DNA from: Pilosibacter fragilis
GTDB taxonomy: Bacteria; Bacillota; Clostridia; Lachnospirales; Lachnospiraceae
NCBI RefSeq assembly: GCF_032490495.1
Contig: NZ_JAVYJB010000002.1
Coordinates: 62,001 to 126,000 of the forward strand
Reading direction: 5' to 3'
DNA length: 64,000 nt
A program made the translations under genes and the position numbers. Under the pieces are notes generated by a model. It was not told the origin of the DNA, did no database searches, and saw nothing but the letters and a program-made list of their open reading frames with translations. This document shows positions 1 to 7,859 of this stretch, in pieces; the first letter of the stretch is position 1, and every line of letters begins with the position of its first letter.

Positions 1-506
1 GGAAAAACTTCATTCAACCATTCATCAATTTTATCAGCATACATACGGAAAAACGGAATGAGTTCATCCGTGGTAAACATTGGAAGACCATCGTGTGTAT
101 CCCGGCAGATCCGATACATCGGAATTACCTGGTCTGCAAACCCACGTTTTTCTTCGTATATTGCCAGCGCAAACGCAAGACTCCACTGCGATACATCTTC
201 TTTCCGATTGGATGTTTTCATCACAGCATCCTGAACAGCATATAACGCATCACATCGGTATAAAATTTTAACTGGGATATTCAGCACATGGGATGCTTCC
301 ATGATTGTTGCCTGCACATAATGTATGCATGTATTCAGCACATCCGCTGCCAGATACGATGTCCACCAGTGTCGCCTGTCCTCTTCAAACATAGCTTCCA
401 CAACCTGCAGGGCATCGCAGAGCTTCGGCGTCATTGTGGTTACGGTAAACATATGTTTCTTCATTTCGTAAGCGTCCATATCGAACCCGGTATCAAGAAT
501 CTCCAT
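1..506 (-). CDS. Unidentified protein, N-terminal 168 residues only
   Basis: The frame opens at an ATG at 506 and runs without a stop off the left edge, so the C-terminus is not visible. An AGGAGCC Shine-Dalgarno lies about 8 bases before the ATG. The visible part is soluble and mostly helical, starts MEILDTGFDMDAYEMKK and contains EEDRRHWWTSYLAADV; I recognise no family. It lies immediately downstream (on the minus strand) of the intron and has its own upstream region, so it probably starts a separate transcript of the same plasmid-like backbone. Confidence 0.7.
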   Translation of the reverse strand, partial: MEILDTGFDMDAYEMKKHMFTVTTMTPKLCDALQVVEAMFEEDRRHWWTSYLAADVLNTCIHYVQATIMEASHVLNIPVKILYRCDALYAVQDAVMKTSNRKEDVSQWSLAFALAIYEEKRGFADQVIPMYRICRDTHDGLPMFTTDELIPFFRMYADKIDEWLNEVF

Positions 507-640
507 TCTTCAAGGCTCCTTTCTTCTTTTGCAATTATTTTTTTAGTTTGCACGTGTAATGTATCGTTGTACTTATAGCATATCACAGCAACTCAGAATC
601 GTCCGTTATGCAAACACTGCGGATATTTAAAAACTTGATA
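507..640 (-). promoter_or_regulatory. Upstream region of the partial gene, with one TGCGGATA octamer
   Basis: These 134 bases separate the intron 3' end from the partial gene. They hold one TGCGGATA octamer (618-625), which recurs in other intergenic regions of this backbone, followed by AT-rich sequence. A plausible but weak promoter is TTGCTG with a TATAAG-like box further on. The CCATAATT box seen before most other units is absent here. Confidence 0.4.
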
Positions 641-682
641 ATCGAGTAGGAGGCGGTGGCTAACCGCCGTCCTCTCACAGCA

Positions 683-764
683 CTTATCCCGACTTTGTGA
701 TTATCCGGAATTCTGGCGGAATACACCGTTTTTCTGTGAAAATATATCAAAAAAGTCGGGATAA
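683..764 (+). repeat. RIT left terminal inverted repeat (82 bp)
   Basis: Exact reverse complement of 4022-4103. Each repeat also has a small inverted pair at its own ends, TTATCCCGACTTT and AAAAGTCGGGATAA, which may be recombinase core sites. Confidence 0.95.
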
Positions 765-768
765 TCTT

Positions 769-1809
769 TTACATCAAACCATAAAGCTTCTTAAGTGTTT
801 CTTCATCATCTTTGAATGTGAAGTCGATCTGCGAGCTGAGAATAGGGTTGAGGTCTGAGGTTGCTTTTTCGATTGCTTCCTGCTTCATCCGAATATCAGC
901 ATTCGCATAGTATTTAATCGTTGTTTCCATCTGTACATGCCCGAGCCATTCAGACAACAGAGGCATCGGCATCCCACTCCTGTAAAGATGCATGGCTCTT
1001 GAATGACGGAACATATGCACATAGAGATGTTCTGGCACATCAAGACATTTTTCCTTTGCTTGTACACCAAACTTTTTGATAAACTTTGATACATTGTCCT
1101 GAGACATCTGATTTCTACAGCCCTTTCTATCGACATAGAACAGAAAGGAGTTCCCATCACTGGCTCGATGAAATTCATCCAGATATTTATGCAGATGCTC
1201 TACGGTTTTCTGCATCAGAGGGACGAGGCGCGTTTTTCCACCTTTTCCAGTCAGAACAACGTATTTTTCATCTGAACTGATATGCAGGTCGTTCAGGCAA
1301 AGATCCAGTATCTCCTGTATTCTGGCACCAGTATCGTAGAGAAGTATCATGAACACAAGATCCCGCCTGCCCTTCTTTGATGAAATATCCGGAACAGCCA
1401 GGATTGCTTCTAAGGCTTTCTCAGAAAAGAATTCGATTTCATGCTCTGCTTCTTTTTTTACAGGAATCAATGCCATTTCCTGATAGCAGGACATGACGGA
1501 AGGATTGCGTTCAGCTGCATATCTGTAAAACCTGCGTATGGCGGCAAGACGTTGGTTCCTGCTCGACACCGACCAATTGCCTTCTGTTTCCATTCCTTCA
1601 AGATATTTTTCGAGCAGCTCCCTGGATGAGTGTTGGAAAGTATACGAATCCAGTCCGATCTTCAGTTCGTTGCACGAATAGTCAAGATACTTGTTCATGG
1701 CTGTCCTGTATGACTCTATAGTGTTTGGACTTGATGCCTTCTGTTTTGGCAGATAGACTGTCAGAAAGTCCCGCACCATCTGGAAAAAGAGTCTTGATTC
1801 CTTATTCAT
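769..1809 (-). CDS. ritC: Tyrosine recombinase, third gene of RIT trio
   Basis: A 346-residue integrase-fold protein. The N-terminal core-binding helices are followed by a catalytic domain with DTGARIQE (Arg I), HMFRHSRAMHL (HxxR), LSEWLGH and TTIKYYANAD (Tyr nucleophile). The ATG at 1809 lies inside the last codons of the upstream gene (8-base overlap), so translation is probably coupled. In RIT elements the three recombinases act together on the terminal repeats; the individual role of this one is not known. It ends five bases inside the left terminal repeat. Confidence 0.85.
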   Translation of the reverse strand: MNKESRLFFQMVRDFLTVYLPKQKASSPNTIESYRTAMNKYLDYSCNELKIGLDSYTFQHSSRELLEKYLEGMETEGNWSVSSRNQRLAAIRRFYRYAAERNPSVMSCYQEMALIPVKKEAEHEIEFFSEKALEAILAVPDISSKKGRRDLVFMILLYDTGARIQEILDLCLNDLHISSDEKYVVLTGKGGKTRLVPLMQKTVEHLHKYLDEFHRASDGNSFLFYVDRKGCRNQMSQDNVSKFIKKFGVQAKEKCLDVPEHLYVHMFRHSRAMHLYRSGMPMPLLSEWLGHVQMETTIKYYANADIRMKQEAIEKATSDLNPILSSQIDFTFKDDEETLKKLYGLM

Positions 1810-2752
1810 ATTCTGGCACCTCCGGAATAAGTGCTGAGAAACGGCTCCAGTCGATAGATGATGTTTTTAACAGCCGCTCCGGTAACAGGTGGATGTAATA
1901 AGCCGTATCCCTAAAATCACTATGCCCCATGTAGGCGCTTAAGTAAGGAAGAGCTGTATAGAGGTCTTCACCTCTGTCAAGCCAATCCATCAGCACGGCC
2001 GTTGCAAAACGATGACGAAGGTCATAAACCCTGACACGTTTATGCTGGTCCTGTGGGTAAGCCTGTCTCCAGAGGTGAAGGAAGTGCCGTGTAAGCCATT
2101 TGGTCGGATATGGGGAGCCATCCGGGGACGGAAACAGATACTCTGAATCGGGAAAAAGGATATCCCTCTTGGATATATATCCACTGCAAAGTTCTGCAAC
2201 ATCCTCCGCCATCGGGATTAAACGTTCCTTATGAGTTTTATTTTCCCGTATAAAAAGGGTTCTGTTATCAGTATCTATATCATTTCTGCGAATTTCCCGG
2301 CCTTCGTTGGGGCGCAATCCACAAAAATAAATCAGGCGGTATACAGTAGCGATGATGTCCGGTGACAAAGGGTTCCTTGGATCCCCCTTTTGATTGTCGC
2401 TTTTCTGGAACAATGCCAGAAGTTCAGCATCTGTAAAAATATATGGCGTGTATCTTCTTACACGTGGGACTGAATCCATAGAGAGAATTCCATCACAGAG
2501 CCCCATCGCATAAAGATACTTTGTGAACTCCCTTGCAGCGGTAGCTCTTCTACGGTAACTTTCCGGTTTCTCAGTGCTCCTTTGCACGCACCAGGGCATG
2601 ATATCGTACACTGATAAAGGTTGTTCATCTACTCCTGCCTCAGTCAAATAGGAATCAAGGTCATTCAGGTAACAGGCGTATGTACGCCGTGTATATCCAA
2701 GGCTTTCCTTGTAGCTTATCATCGCCTCGATCTGATCATGGTAACTGCTCAT
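1802..2752 (-). CDS. ritB: Tyrosine recombinase, second gene of RIT trio
   Basis: A 316-residue site-specific recombinase. The N-terminal SAM-like domain is followed by a catalytic domain with FCGLRPNEGREI (Arg I), VYDLRHRFATAV (box II, where the first His of HxxR is replaced by Tyr), AYMGHSDFRDT and a Tyr in TAYYIHLL. The start ATG overlaps the stop of the upstream gene by 4 bases (ATGA). The Tyr-for-His change may mean this subunit is less active or has a structural role within the trio. Confidence 0.85.
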   Translation of the reverse strand: MSSYHDQIEAMISYKESLGYTRRTYACYLNDLDSYLTEAGVDEQPLSVYDIMPWCVQRSTEKPESYRRRATAAREFTKYLYAMGLCDGILSMDSVPRVRRYTPYIFTDAELLALFQKSDNQKGDPRNPLSPDIIATVYRLIYFCGLRPNEGREIRRNDIDTDNRTLFIRENKTHKERLIPMAEDVAELCSGYISKRDILFPDSEYLFPSPDGSPYPTKWLTRHFLHLWRQAYPQDQHKRVRVYDLRHRFATAVLMDWLDRGEDLYTALPYLSAYMGHSDFRDTAYYIHLLPERLLKTSSIDWSRFSALIPEVPEYE

Positions 2753-3972
2753 ACTTCACCTCCGATCGAAGACAAGGGGAGCGCGCATTTCTGAAGCCCG
2801 TTCAAATCCATGGCAATATACTGCCGTGTCGAACTGATGGCCTGATGCCCCAGAATCTGGGCAACTGTTGTTACCGGTGTTCCTTCAGACACCATTGTTG
2901 TACCAAGCAATCTTCGGATTCCATGGAACGTTTTTCCGTCATTAAATTGATGCTGAATACCAGCTTTCTCCAAATACCTCCGAAAGATACTGGCAATGGA
3001 CACACCGTCACGGAAAGGAGCATATGGGGCACAGGTTCTCAGAAAAACATTCTTTGAACTCGACTGTGGTCTTTCATTCAGGATATAATCAGCAAGTGCA
3101 TCTCTGGCAGATGATTGGAGTGGCAGCATAAGCTGATGCCCGGTTTTACCTTGTACGATCCGGAGTTCATTCTCTCTCCAGAAGATATCCGAGAGTTGTA
3201 ACGAGGCAAGATCTCCTGCCCGTAATCCTGTTGTAGCGGCCAGCGAGAAAATAGCAAAGTCCCTCTTACCAGGGTTTTTGGTTCTGTCAATCTGATTTGT
3301 CATCGCAATAAGCTCAGTTCTTGGCATCGTCGGTTTTACGCTATGATCCCTGGTTCTTGGTGAAGAGAGAAGCAGCCAGAAATTTGCGGTAATAGTACCA
3401 TTATCATTCAGGAAAGTAAAAAGTTTCCTAAGCGACGAAACTACTTTGTCCATGCTTTTGGGACGGGATTCATGCATCAAATGCAGAAACTCCCTTAAAT
3501 CTTCGGGAGAGACTTCCTGAAAGCACCGAATCTCTCTTTTTTCCAGAAAGATGCAGAATCTAATAACAATACTTCGTATCTCTGTGGTATAACGTCTGCT
3601 CAGCGAAAAACTTTCCATGAAGCTGGAGATAGTCTCTTCGAATAGATCTGGAAGTTGATCCGATGAGGATTTCTGGTACACTTTCCATTGGAAACTTCCA
3701 CTTTGAAAGAACTCCTGGAGTACTTTGATCCCACGACGTCTCCAGTTTCTGGATTTCCTGGATATCACCCCATCAGAGAACTGTTGCTCGGCATCCATAA
3801 GTAATTCGTACATAATCTCTTGACGATACTGATAATCACCTTCTTTCTGGTATCGTTGAATGATCTGATTAAAACTCCGCTGTTGGTAAGTCTCAATCGT
3901 TGCATCAGCCAAACCGATTTGTTTCATCTGCTCTTTGGCAGCATCAATTAAAGAAAAAATATCGTTGTTCAC
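2749..3972 (-). CDS. ritA: Tyrosine recombinase, first gene of RIT trio
   Basis: A 407-residue integrase-family protein. It starts at GTG 3972, seven bases after a perfect AAGGAGG. The catalytic domain shows TTGLRAGDLASL (Arg I), FHGIRRLLG (HxxR), AQILGHQAISST and RQYIAMD (Tyr). As the first gene of the trio it is transcribed from just inside the right terminal repeat, whose AT-rich inner end may contain the promoter. Length and order (longest gene first) match RitA of RIT elements. Confidence 0.85.
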   Translation of the reverse strand: MNNDIFSLIDAAKEQMKQIGLADATIETYQQRSFNQIIQRYQKEGDYQYRQEIMYELLMDAEQQFSDGVISRKSRNWRRRGIKVLQEFFQSGSFQWKVYQKSSSDQLPDLFEETISSFMESFSLSRRYTTEIRSIVIRFCIFLEKREIRCFQEVSPEDLREFLHLMHESRPKSMDKVVSSLRKLFTFLNDNGTITANFWLLLSSPRTRDHSVKPTMPRTELIAMTNQIDRTKNPGKRDFAIFSLAATTGLRAGDLASLQLSDIFWRENELRIVQGKTGHQLMLPLQSSARDALADYILNERPQSSSKNVFLRTCAPYAPFRDGVSIASIFRRYLEKAGIQHQFNDGKTFHGIRRLLGTTMVSEGTPVTTVAQILGHQAISSTRQYIAMDLNGLQKCALPLSSIGGEV

Positions 3973-4021
3973 ATGAAACCTCCTTAATAGAAAAATATGT
4001 AGGTGGTTTCATTATAAAAAG

Positions 4022-4103
4022 TTATCCCGACTTTTTTGATATATTTTCACAGAAAAACGGTGTATTCCGCCAGAATTCCGGATAATCACAAAGTCGGGAT
4101 AAG
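4022..4103 (-). repeat. RIT right terminal inverted repeat (82 bp)
   Basis: Perfect inverted copy of 683-764, lying just upstream of ritA, so it may also carry the ritA promoter and be controlled by recombinase binding. Confidence 0.95.
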
Positions 4104-4134
4104 TGGTGTTATCCTGAATTCAGGATAACACCAC
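4103..4134. repeat. 32-bp perfect palindrome at the RIT/intron junction
   Basis: GTGGTGTTATCCTGAA is followed directly by its reverse complement. It joins the outer edge of the RIT repeat to the 3' strand of intron domain V. Its TTATCC half resembles the start of the RIT repeat (TTATCCCG). It may be an insertion footprint or an extra part of the RIT end. Confidence 0.8.
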
Positions 4135-4170
4135 CGTGCGTACCGTTCGGTACACGGCGGTTCAATCAAC

Positions 4171-5451
4171 TTAACATTTAACAAACCTCTCGGTATAGTA
4201 GTCATACATTGAGACCAAGCCAAATGAGGCTAGTCTCTTATTGGTAATTACATAGTTTAGCGCACCTTCACTTAAACGAGCTACCCGTGCACCACTGTAT
4301 GCTATTGCATAAGCCTTCTTACTATACATTCCTAACTTTATTAGGTTTTTCGCACGATTTTGTGGGGTTTTCCAATGCACCCAGATACACATACGCAATC
4401 TTCTACGAATTAGCGCATCCATATCTTTGCATAACCACTTCATATAACCGATTCCGAAATAATTGATCCATCCACGGGTTAGCTGGTTAAGCTTTTCAAT
4501 CTTATAGCGATTGCTGACACTCCAGTTTCTTCTCGTGAGCCATTTCATTTTCGTTTTGAGCTTAGCTATTGATTTTGCATGTGGTCTTGCCTTGTATTGT
4601 TGTGCTTGCGTGTCGAAAAAGAATCCAAAACCAAGATATTTAAGTCCATCTGGTCTGTCTACTTTGCTTTTAGTCATGTTAACCTTAAGTCCTAGTTTCT
4701 CTTCAATAAATCGTGAGATATTCCTCATAACTCGATTGGCAGACATTTCACTTCTGACCATAATGATACAGTCGTCTGCGTAACGTACAAAGTTTAGCCC
4801 TCTGGTCTCCATTTCCATATCTAATTCATTCAGCATAATGTTCGCCAGAAGAGGCGAAAGGTTTCCACCTTGTGGTGTTCCCACTATAGAATCCTCATAC
4901 TCATCGTCAATCATGATTCCACTGACAAGATATTTTCTAACGATAGAGATGACGTCTCCATCTTTGATAGTTCTACCGATAATGGTCATAAGTTTGTCAT
5001 GATTCACTGTGTCAAAGAACTTTTCCAAGTCAATGTCTACAATCCAATCATTACCATCATTCATCATGTCTAACGCTGTTAGGATTGCTTGCTGTGCACA
5101 TCTATTTGGTCTAAATCCATAACTGTGGGCATGGAATTGTTCCTCGTAGATTGGTGTAAGTACCTGTGCAATGGCCTGTTGTACAAATCTGTCTGTTACT
5201 GTTGGTACTCCTAGGTTTCTGACACCGCCATCAGGCTTTGGTATCTCCACTCTTCGTACTGGCTGAGGCTTATACTTTCTTGTCCTCAACTGTTCCTTGA
5301 TGATTTCGCCGTTCTTTACAAGGTGTTCTTTAAGTTCTGTGTATTTCATTCCGTCCACACCCTCTGCACCTTTATTTCGTACGACTTGCAGATATGCTCT
5401 GTTGAGGTTATCGCTAGAAAGTATCTGCTCCATTAGACTACTTGTGTTCAT
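4171..5451 (-). CDS. ltrA: Group II intron reverse transcriptase/maturase
   Basis: The intron-encoded protein (426 residues) splices the intron RNA and reverse-transcribes it at a new DNA target. The RT domain shows GVDGMKYTELKEH near the start, VTDRFVQQAIAQVL, HAHSYGFRPNRCAQQA, IVDIDLEKFFDTVNH, TPQGGNLSPLLANI and the catalytic RYADD. Thumb/maturase X follows (RGWINYFGIGYMK). There is no C-terminal HNH endonuclease, as usual for class C. The start at 5451 is chosen because GGAAAGGAAAGAACGC precedes it; an in-frame start at 5487 is possible. Reading frame intact. Confidence 0.92.
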   Translation of the reverse strand: MNTSSLMEQILSSDNLNRAYLQVVRNKGAEGVDGMKYTELKEHLVKNGEIIKEQLRTRKYKPQPVRRVEIPKPDGGVRNLGVPTVTDRFVQQAIAQVLTPIYEEQFHAHSYGFRPNRCAQQAILTALDMMNDGNDWIVDIDLEKFFDTVNHDKLMTIIGRTIKDGDVISIVRKYLVSGIMIDDEYEDSIVGTPQGGNLSPLLANIMLNELDMEMETRGLNFVRYADDCIIMVRSEMSANRVMRNISRFIEEKLGLKVNMTKSKVDRPDGLKYLGFGFFFDTQAQQYKARPHAKSIAKLKTKMKWLTRRNWSVSNRYKIEKLNQLTRGWINYFGIGYMKWLCKDMDALIRRRLRMCIWVHWKTPQNRAKNLIKLGMYSKKAYAIAYSGARVARLSEGALNYVITNKRLASFGLVSMYDYYTERFVKC

Positions 5452-5968
5452 GCGTTCTTTCCTTTCCGTCTCGCTTGATTTGACCACCTTTTACCCGATT
5501 GGTTACGGCAGATGTTGCCATTTCTGCAATACGAGCTATACTCAAACTTATTGATTGTTCGCCCCTTTGCTCCATTTCCATTACAGAAACTTCTTCACTA
5601 CTATGGGCTCTGCTGACTTCTCACAGTTCGTTGTTACTAGGCAAATGAAACCTCTGTGAGACCTCCACGCTTAAGGTGCACGCTCTTTCTCCTCATAAAC
5701 CCGCCGCATTTACTCTGCTTCTACAAATGTGGTAGTTATTAGACTTTGCTGTCTTTCGCCAGCTTATCTCTCGAAGCCTAGCCTCATATGCGATTTCTGT
5801 CCGTCGGACCAAGGATTTGCCTACAGCTTCCTTCAGATTCCACCTCACGATGGACACCCTTGCTGTTCAGCTATACATTTCCCACTACCTGGGCATGTTC
5901 AGGACTTTCACCTGCGAGAGCGCGCCCATGGCGCGCAAACGAAACGTGCGCCGCCGGGCGCACTTTAT

Positions 5969-5997
5969 AAAAAAGAACGCCTGGTATGTACCAGACG
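5969..5997 (-). terminator. Rho-independent terminator used as intron target
   Basis: Stem CGTCTGGTA / TACCAGGCG (one G-U pair, 2-base loop) followed by TTCTTTTTT on the minus strand. It terminates the 279-residue protein gene, and the group IIC intron begins 6 bases beyond the T-run. Confidence 0.9.
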
Positions 5998-6010
5998 ATC
6001 TTCTGTTTGA

Positions 6011-6850
6011 TTATTCCCGAAGCCCCGTGGAATCACGGAAGGTTTCGCTTGGCATATCTGATGTGGTAAAACCATAACGTTTCTGCCGTTCCTGCTCCCG
6101 GTATTCTTCCATCTCCTTTTCTCTGGCCTGTTTGAACGATTCTTCTTCCTGCTGTACCTTTTCTCTGGCATCCTCTGCCATCTGTTCTGCCGCCAACTCA
6201 CGTTTGACTGTTTCCAGGACATCTGCTGAAACAAAAGAATCATCACGAAGAAATGCAACAGATTCCGGTTCAAAAACAATGCGCAGTTGATCACAGTATT
6301 CCATGGAAACCATTGCATCTGACGGTTGAATATGATAAAAAATTGGATCATGTGCCACCATACCATATTGTCCACCTAAAAGCATTGGAACAACCGTAAT
6401 GGACATGACAGGAATTTCATCCGCATCCGGCGAAAGCGCAGCCTGTTCTTTCCCGTAATCCTCCATTAGATGCCACATCCGGTTCATTTCCGGATTCCTG
6501 CCGTTTGCAAACTGCAGGACAACAGTTGTATAGCCGCCGCTCTGCTCCAAATGTACTTCCGGTTCCATGGTAATCATGGCAGAATATCCATGTGTGGCCG
6601 CATTCTTTTCCAAGTTGAAAAAGCTTTTCCGGAATTCTACAATCGTCATTATTCTGCCGCCCTCATCCCGTTCCATAAATGCTTTTAAGATATCCTGTGC
6701 CCCTGGGATTCCGCCAATCCGATCAAGATTTTCCTGCGCCCGTTTTTTTAGCTGCTCAATTGGATCTGTTTCATTGACCCCTATAGTTTTAATGTAGGAA
6801 TCATAATCAACAGCCGATATGTTGTCCTGTGTTCTATTCTCTTCTGACAT
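6011..6850 (-). CDS. Unidentified 279-residue backbone protein
   Basis: Start ATG 6850 is set by AAGGAGGGTTGGC. The N-terminal two thirds look globular (EFRKSFFNLEKNAATHGYSA, MSITVVPMLLGGQYGMVAHD). The C-terminal 75 residues are a charged Glu/Gln/Arg-rich helix, probably coiled coil (EQMAEDAREKVQQEEESFKQ). No signal peptide or membrane segment, and I recognise no family. It has its own CCATAATT box 25 bases upstream and its own terminator, so it is a single-gene unit. Confidence 0.75.
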   Translation of the reverse strand: MSEENRTQDNISAVDYDSYIKTIGVNETDPIEQLKKRAQENLDRIGGIPGAQDILKAFMERDEGGRIMTIVEFRKSFFNLEKNAATHGYSAMITMEPEVHLEQSGGYTTVVLQFANGRNPEMNRMWHLMEDYGKEQAALSPDADEIPVMSITVVPMLLGGQYGMVAHDPIFYHIQPSDAMVSMEYCDQLRIVFEPESVAFLRDDSFVSADVLETVKRELAAEQMAEDAREKVQQEEESFKQAREKEMEEYREQERQKRYGFTTSDMPSETFRDSTGLRE

Positions 6851-6874
6851 GCCAACCCTCCTTGTCATTTCTTT

Positions 6875-6882
6875 AATTATGG
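6875..6882 (-). promoter_or_regulatory. CCATAATT box of the 279-residue protein gene
   Basis: CCATAATT 25 bases before the start, with TTGCCA 19 bases upstream of CATAAT as a possible -35 element. One of 16 copies of the backbone promoter motif. Confidence 0.6.
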
Positions 6883-6944
6883 AGCATTTACTTGATATTT
6901 TGGCAAAATGCCTCTGCCACAAGTATTTTTTGTCTTACAACCCC

Positions 6945-7793
6945 TTATCGTTCCATATCTTCTGATTTTACAATTGGATCCAGAATATAGTCATCTGACC
7001 AGCTGATATCTTTACCAATGCCTTCGTCCCACAATCTTCCATCATCGGTCAGTTCTGATACCGGCGGTGTCGTAAAATCATATACAGTCGGATCATATTT
7101 TTCTTCAGCCTCCAAAATATCGCACAATTTTAAGGTTGCGAGTCCTGCGATATTTTCCATAGATGCGGCACCGTTTTCAGCCCGATACACTTCTTCTCCA
7201 TCGATCTGCACATTTTTGATGAGATGTTCCTCCGGATCAATTTCTGCCGTTATCCGGTGCCCGTAACATGAACTTTCCTGTAAATAGCTTTCCCCGTTCG
7301 CAAGTAACGGAAATAACTGTTGCATCTTTTCATCGATTTCCTGGATGCTGTGAGAATGTTCCCACTTCCGCTCCTGTTCTCTTATATGTTCCAGAGTTGG
7401 TATGTGATCCGGTTCCATCTCGACCATCTTGATTTTCCCATCCTGACCAAAATGCCGTTGCAGATACTCTTCCATTTGTTCCCGGCTTTCTTTAGATGTT
7501 GCAATTCCGGCGATAAATGGTTCTGCGTACTCCAGTTCCACCGTATAACACCAGACTTTCTGCTTGTCCTGTTCTTTCACCTCTGACGGTTGCAGTTCCC
7601 AGTTTTCTCCGTGTATGGTATCTGTACGACACTGCAGGATCGTAGATTGTGTCGGCATTATCTGCTTTTGAAGAAGTGTTTTCTGTATTTCATCCGCCCT
7701 ATCTTTACTCGTCGCCACTGCAACAAGAAATGGGGTGTCATGACCTGAGTTGAACTGGATGCACCAGACTTTTCCAGTGCGTTTTTCTCCCAT
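6945..7793 (-). CDS. Unidentified 282-residue protein with internal duplication
   Basis: Start ATG 7793 has no Shine-Dalgarno directly before it; GGGAGGGAGG lies on the far side of a strong stem-loop (7802-7837). The N-terminal half holds two copies of a roughly 40-residue unit: KVWCIQFNSGHDTPFLVAVA and KVWCYTVELEYAEPFIAGIA, each followed by TSK and a helix. The C-terminus carries PPVSELTDDGRLWDEG, a motif shared with the end of the upstream 538-residue protein. Function unknown; second gene of its unit. Confidence 0.75.
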   Translation of the reverse strand: MGEKRTGKVWCIQFNSGHDTPFLVAVATSKDRADEIQKTLLQKQIMPTQSTILQCRTDTIHGENWELQPSEVKEQDKQKVWCYTVELEYAEPFIAGIATSKESREQMEEYLQRHFGQDGKIKMVEMEPDHIPTLEHIREQERKWEHSHSIQEIDEKMQQLFPLLANGESYLQESSCYGHRITAEIDPEEHLIKNVQIDGEEVYRAENGAASMENIAGLATLKLCDILEAEEKYDPTVYDFTTPPVSELTDDGRLWDEGIGKDISWSDDYILDPIVKSEDMER

Positions 7794-7801
7794 AAAATTT
7801 C

Positions 7802-7837
7802 GGCGGTTCGCTCCGGGTTATCCCGGAAGAAACCGCC
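7802..7837 (-). promoter_or_regulatory. Stem-loop between ribosome site and start codon
   Basis: GGCGGTTTCTTCCGGG / CCCGGAGCGAACCGCC with a 4-base ATAA loop and a small internal mismatch. The ribosome site GGGAGGGAGG lies on its 5' side and the start codon 8 bases after its 3' side. Without the hairpin the spacing would be too long, so folding may bring the two together. No strong T-run follows, so a terminator is less likely. Confidence 0.65.
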
Positions 7838-7859
7838 CTCCCTCCCTTCTTTGCCTGAA

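Larger units (their letters stand above)
683..4103. mobile_element. RIT (recombinase-in-trio) element
   Basis: Three overlapping tyrosine recombinase genes in one direction lie between 82-bp inverted repeats that are identical base for base. That is the definition of RIT elements (ritA-ritB-ritC with terminal inverted repeats). All three recombinases keep the catalytic Arg, the GH pair and the Tyr, so the element may be functional. It sits inside the group IIC intron. The flanks read GTGGTGT on one side and GTGCTGT on the other (minus strand), which may be an imperfect target duplication. Confidence 0.85.
641..5963 (-). mobile_element. Group IIC intron, interrupted by a RIT element
   Basis: Read on the minus strand, the intron starts GTGCGCCC at 5963. 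It has the class C core text (GGTGAAAGTCCTGAAC, GCAAGGGTGTCC, GGAATCTGAAGGAAGC, CATATGAGGCTAGG), a reverse transcriptase ORF, and domain V at 4130-4163 (GAACCGCCGTGTACC...GGTACGCACGGTGGT). Domain VI with the 3' end lies at 641-680 (AGGACGGCGG...CCGCCTCCT, ending CTACTCGAT). It follows a terminator hairpin (5978-5997), the known target type of class C introns. The RIT element at 683-4103 separates domain V from domain VI. The match to the Oceanobacillus iheyensis-type intron is from memory of that family, and the exact 3' end is inferred. Confidence 0.85.
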
